64,000 bases of DNA. It comes from Hylemonella sp. Lineage in GTDB: Bacteria > Pseudomonadota > Gammaproteobacteria > Burkholderiales > Burkholderiaceae_C. Under the pieces are notes generated by a model. The model was not told the DNA's origin. It searched no databases and worked only from the letters and a program-made list of their open reading frames with translations. Positions 63,101 through 64,000 of this stretch are shown here, piece after piece. The stretch is taken from contig NZ_JAPZSV010000005.1 in the NCBI RefSeq assembly GCF_027532185.1, positions 62,001 through 126,000 on the forward strand, written 5' to 3'. The stretch's first letter is position 1; each line of letters opens with the position of its first letter. The position numbers and the translations under genes were made by a program.

Positions 63101-63493
63101 ACCGAAGGCACGGTGATGGACCAGGTGGAGAACGTGGTGCAGACGATGTCGCACCTGACCAGCCTGGGCGTGAAGTTCTCGCTCGACGACTTCGGCACGG
63201 GCTACTCCTCGCTGGCCTACCTCAAGCGCCTGCCCATCCACGAGCTCAAGATCGACCGCAGCTTCGTGCAGGATGCGCCCAGCGACCCGAGCGACGCCGC
63301 GCTCGTGGAAGCCATCCTGTCCGTAGCGCGCCACCTGCGCCTCAAGGTCGTGGCCGAGGGCGTGGAGACCACCGAACAGGCCGAGTTCCTCAACGCACGC
63401 GGCCAGGTCATCCAGCAGGGTTATCTGCACGGCAGGCCGGCCCCGGCGCAGGAGGTGCTGGACCGCTGGTGCAAGCAGCAGGGCAACTGCTGA
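60107..63493 (+). CDS. membrane PAS-GGDEF-EAL protein with degenerate GGDEF (SADEF)
   Basis: Two PAS domains; DDRLAHLSADEFAILL; intact EAL domain (GAEALVRWQ, IEITEGTVMD, LDDFGTGYSSLAYL). Confidence 0.92.
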   Translation: MNQAPASARLAARGPRQAVTVVLVYACFAALWILLSDRVVDWLFKEPALILLVSTVKGWVFVAVTSALLFFMLRGQPGGVEPVGDPLAPRRRPLAVFALLAAAITVLVALAVWNSLREEKEKAYAQLLAISESKSREIWTWHQERLSDAAWAQRSVYLRQQWLLWRERGDTAAGLRVQQFLAAFVKDSRAVFPHVEIVDAQGRRSFDSNEPDRLLSRPDDTPYTEPTLHLEVLRALTLVEPRRAGPWRDGQGRLRLAFVAPLASDSAHPAALVLHVDPPDYLHPALTDWPLPQKSAEAFLFRQDNDRVLFLSDLRHEREAAVRKSLPMDAPQLAARALRNEVPAGQLIEGVDYRGVPSYAVVQRIGDTEWWLISKQDRAELLGNALVRSTWMVLAGALALMALGGALYLHDERQRRLRSLRDLEELRRVEKTLSESEAQYRLLAENSSDVVWLYDFERDRFVYASPSVEKLFGYTPAEVTQLGFNDLIPPEAHAAAAERLRLRREGMDRGDESQRTVTRESVNVHKDGRRIPVEAVSTLLIDETTGRANRLLGVTRDISQRKKDQAQLTRLSQAIEQSPASVIITDLDSRIEYVNHAFELSSGYTRAEVLGQNPRLLRSERTPPEVYASMWFTLSAGQPWHGEMINRAKNGREYVQSMNVAPVRDEQGQITHYLAVQLDVTAQKDAEDKAHQLAWFNPLTGLPNRHRLLVDVQDALQAHGRTGETCVLLLLNLDRFQTVNDALGHAAGDQLLKLVGERLASLLHADDRLAHLSADEFAILLHAGQTDHAGASAQGLRLAQALHERLDAPFQLERSDALKVSCCIGITLLPLSEDDAPGEVLRRADTALHRAKDGGARQTAFFDASMEQLISRRFMIERDLRRGLAAEELRVYLQPQVNAQGHVVGAEALVRWQHPEHGLMAPGTFIPIAEESELITEVGRWVLKAVCGHLGQLRQQGLRLPIAVNISPRQFHQPGFVHMVQDIVQAQGASADDLVIEITEGTVMDQVENVVQTMSHLTSLGVKFSLDDFGTGYSSLAYLKRLPIHELKIDRSFVQDAPSDPSDAALVEAILSVARHLRLKVVAEGVETTEQAEFLNARGQVIQQGYLHGRPAPAQEVLDRWCKQQGNC

Positions 63494-63504
63494 GCCCATG
63501 AAAA

Positions 63505-63524
63505 ACGGGGCCTGAAGGCCCCGT
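63505..63524 (-). terminator. Rho-independent terminator for the OmpA-like gene
   Basis: ACGGGGCC-TTCA-GGCCCCGT then TTTT on minus strand. Confidence 0.75.
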
Positions 63525-63543
63525 CGCGTCGACGCAGTCGCGT

Positions 63544-64000
63544 CTATTGCTGGACGCGTACGCGCGTCTCTTCCTTCAGCACGTAGCGGATCTCCACGCG
63601 CCGGTTCTGCGCCCGGCCCGCGGCCGTGCCGTTGTCGGCCACGGGGTCGGCCGCGCCCTTGCCATCCGTGGTGATGCGACTGGCCGCCACGCCACGCTCC
63701 ACCAGATAGGCCTTGACCGCGTCGGCGCGCGCCTGCGACAGACGCACATTGGACTGCGCGTTGCCCGTGCTGTCGGTGTAGCCCGTGACCGTCATGGTCA
63801 GGTCTGGCACCTCGCGGGCCGCGCTCACCACCTCGTCGAGCTTGGCGCCGGCCCCGGGCAAGAGGCGGCTGGAGCCGGTGGCGAAGTTCGCGCCCTCCAG
63901 TCGGATGGCTTTCTCGGTGACGGTGGTGCGGAAAACAGGCTGGGGCGCAGGTGCCGGCACGGGGGCCGCGGCCGGGGCGGGTGCGGCAACCGGGGCAGGC
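63544..64000 (-). CDS. OmpA-family C-terminal peptidoglycan-binding domain protein (truncated by window edge)
   Basis: LEGANFATGSSRLLPGAGAKLDEV; GYTDSTGNAQSNVRLSQARADAVKAYLVERGV; frame stays open (Pro/Ala-rich) to the window end. Confidence 0.9.
   Translation of the reverse strand, partial: PAPVAAPAPAAAPVPAPAPQPVFRTTVTEKAIRLEGANFATGSSRLLPGAGAKLDEVVSAAREVPDLTMTVTGYTDSTGNAQSNVRLSQARADAVKAYLVERGVAASRITTDGKGAADPVADNGTAAGRAQNRRVEIRYVLKEETRVRVQQ

Noticed and set aside
60866-63499. 877-aa minus-strand ORF
   Set aside because: Antisense to the PAS-GGDEF-EAL gene; composition artefact

Overview
This is a GC-rich, gene-dense bacterial chromosomal window. Gene content and style suggest Burkholderiales, probably Comamonadaceae (inference). 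It holds about 60 protein-coding genes and is mostly housekeeping or metabolic. I saw no rRNA, tRNA, CRISPR array, prophage or transposase. Main blocks, in order: orphan Bug/TctC binding protein and ketopantoate reductase; DMT exporters; HD-GYP-like protein and alr; DedA; ABC substrate-binding protein; glcEF; torF-like porin-glnK-amtB; comM; MFS; a split cobalamin-dependent methionine synthase with rlmN-like and terC genes between its halves; recQ; a tandem-AAA ATPase; pckG; LysR and UspA; EAL; M14 peptidase; gcdH and CoA-transferase with a LysR regulator; tandem GGDEF genes; acetoacetyl-CoA synthetase; a TetR unit; an SBP/GGDEF-EAL operon; upp/uraA; pduO-type adenosyltransferase; a GlcD/D-LDH-like oxidase; a PAS/GGDEF/EAL protein; and an OmpA-like partial gene. 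The strongest non-coding signals are: (1) an SAH riboswitch with a visible anti-Shine-Dalgarno platform before the second half of MetH; (2) a yybP-ykoY-type (Mn2+) riboswitch before terC; (3) a sigma54 promoter plus NtrC-like site before torF-glnK-amtB; (4) an exact 11-bp tandem (PHO-box-like) repeat and an inverted repeat before pckG; (5) an FNR/ANR-type box at class II spacing before uspA; (6) a matched pair of palindromic TetR operators bracketing tetR and controlling an unlisted 37-aa membrane peptide and a hydrolase. The best candidates for less-described biology are the orphan NitT/TauT-type SBP in an operon with a membrane GGDEF-EAL protein, a catalytically degenerate HD-GYP overlapping alr, and the tandem-AAA ATPase.
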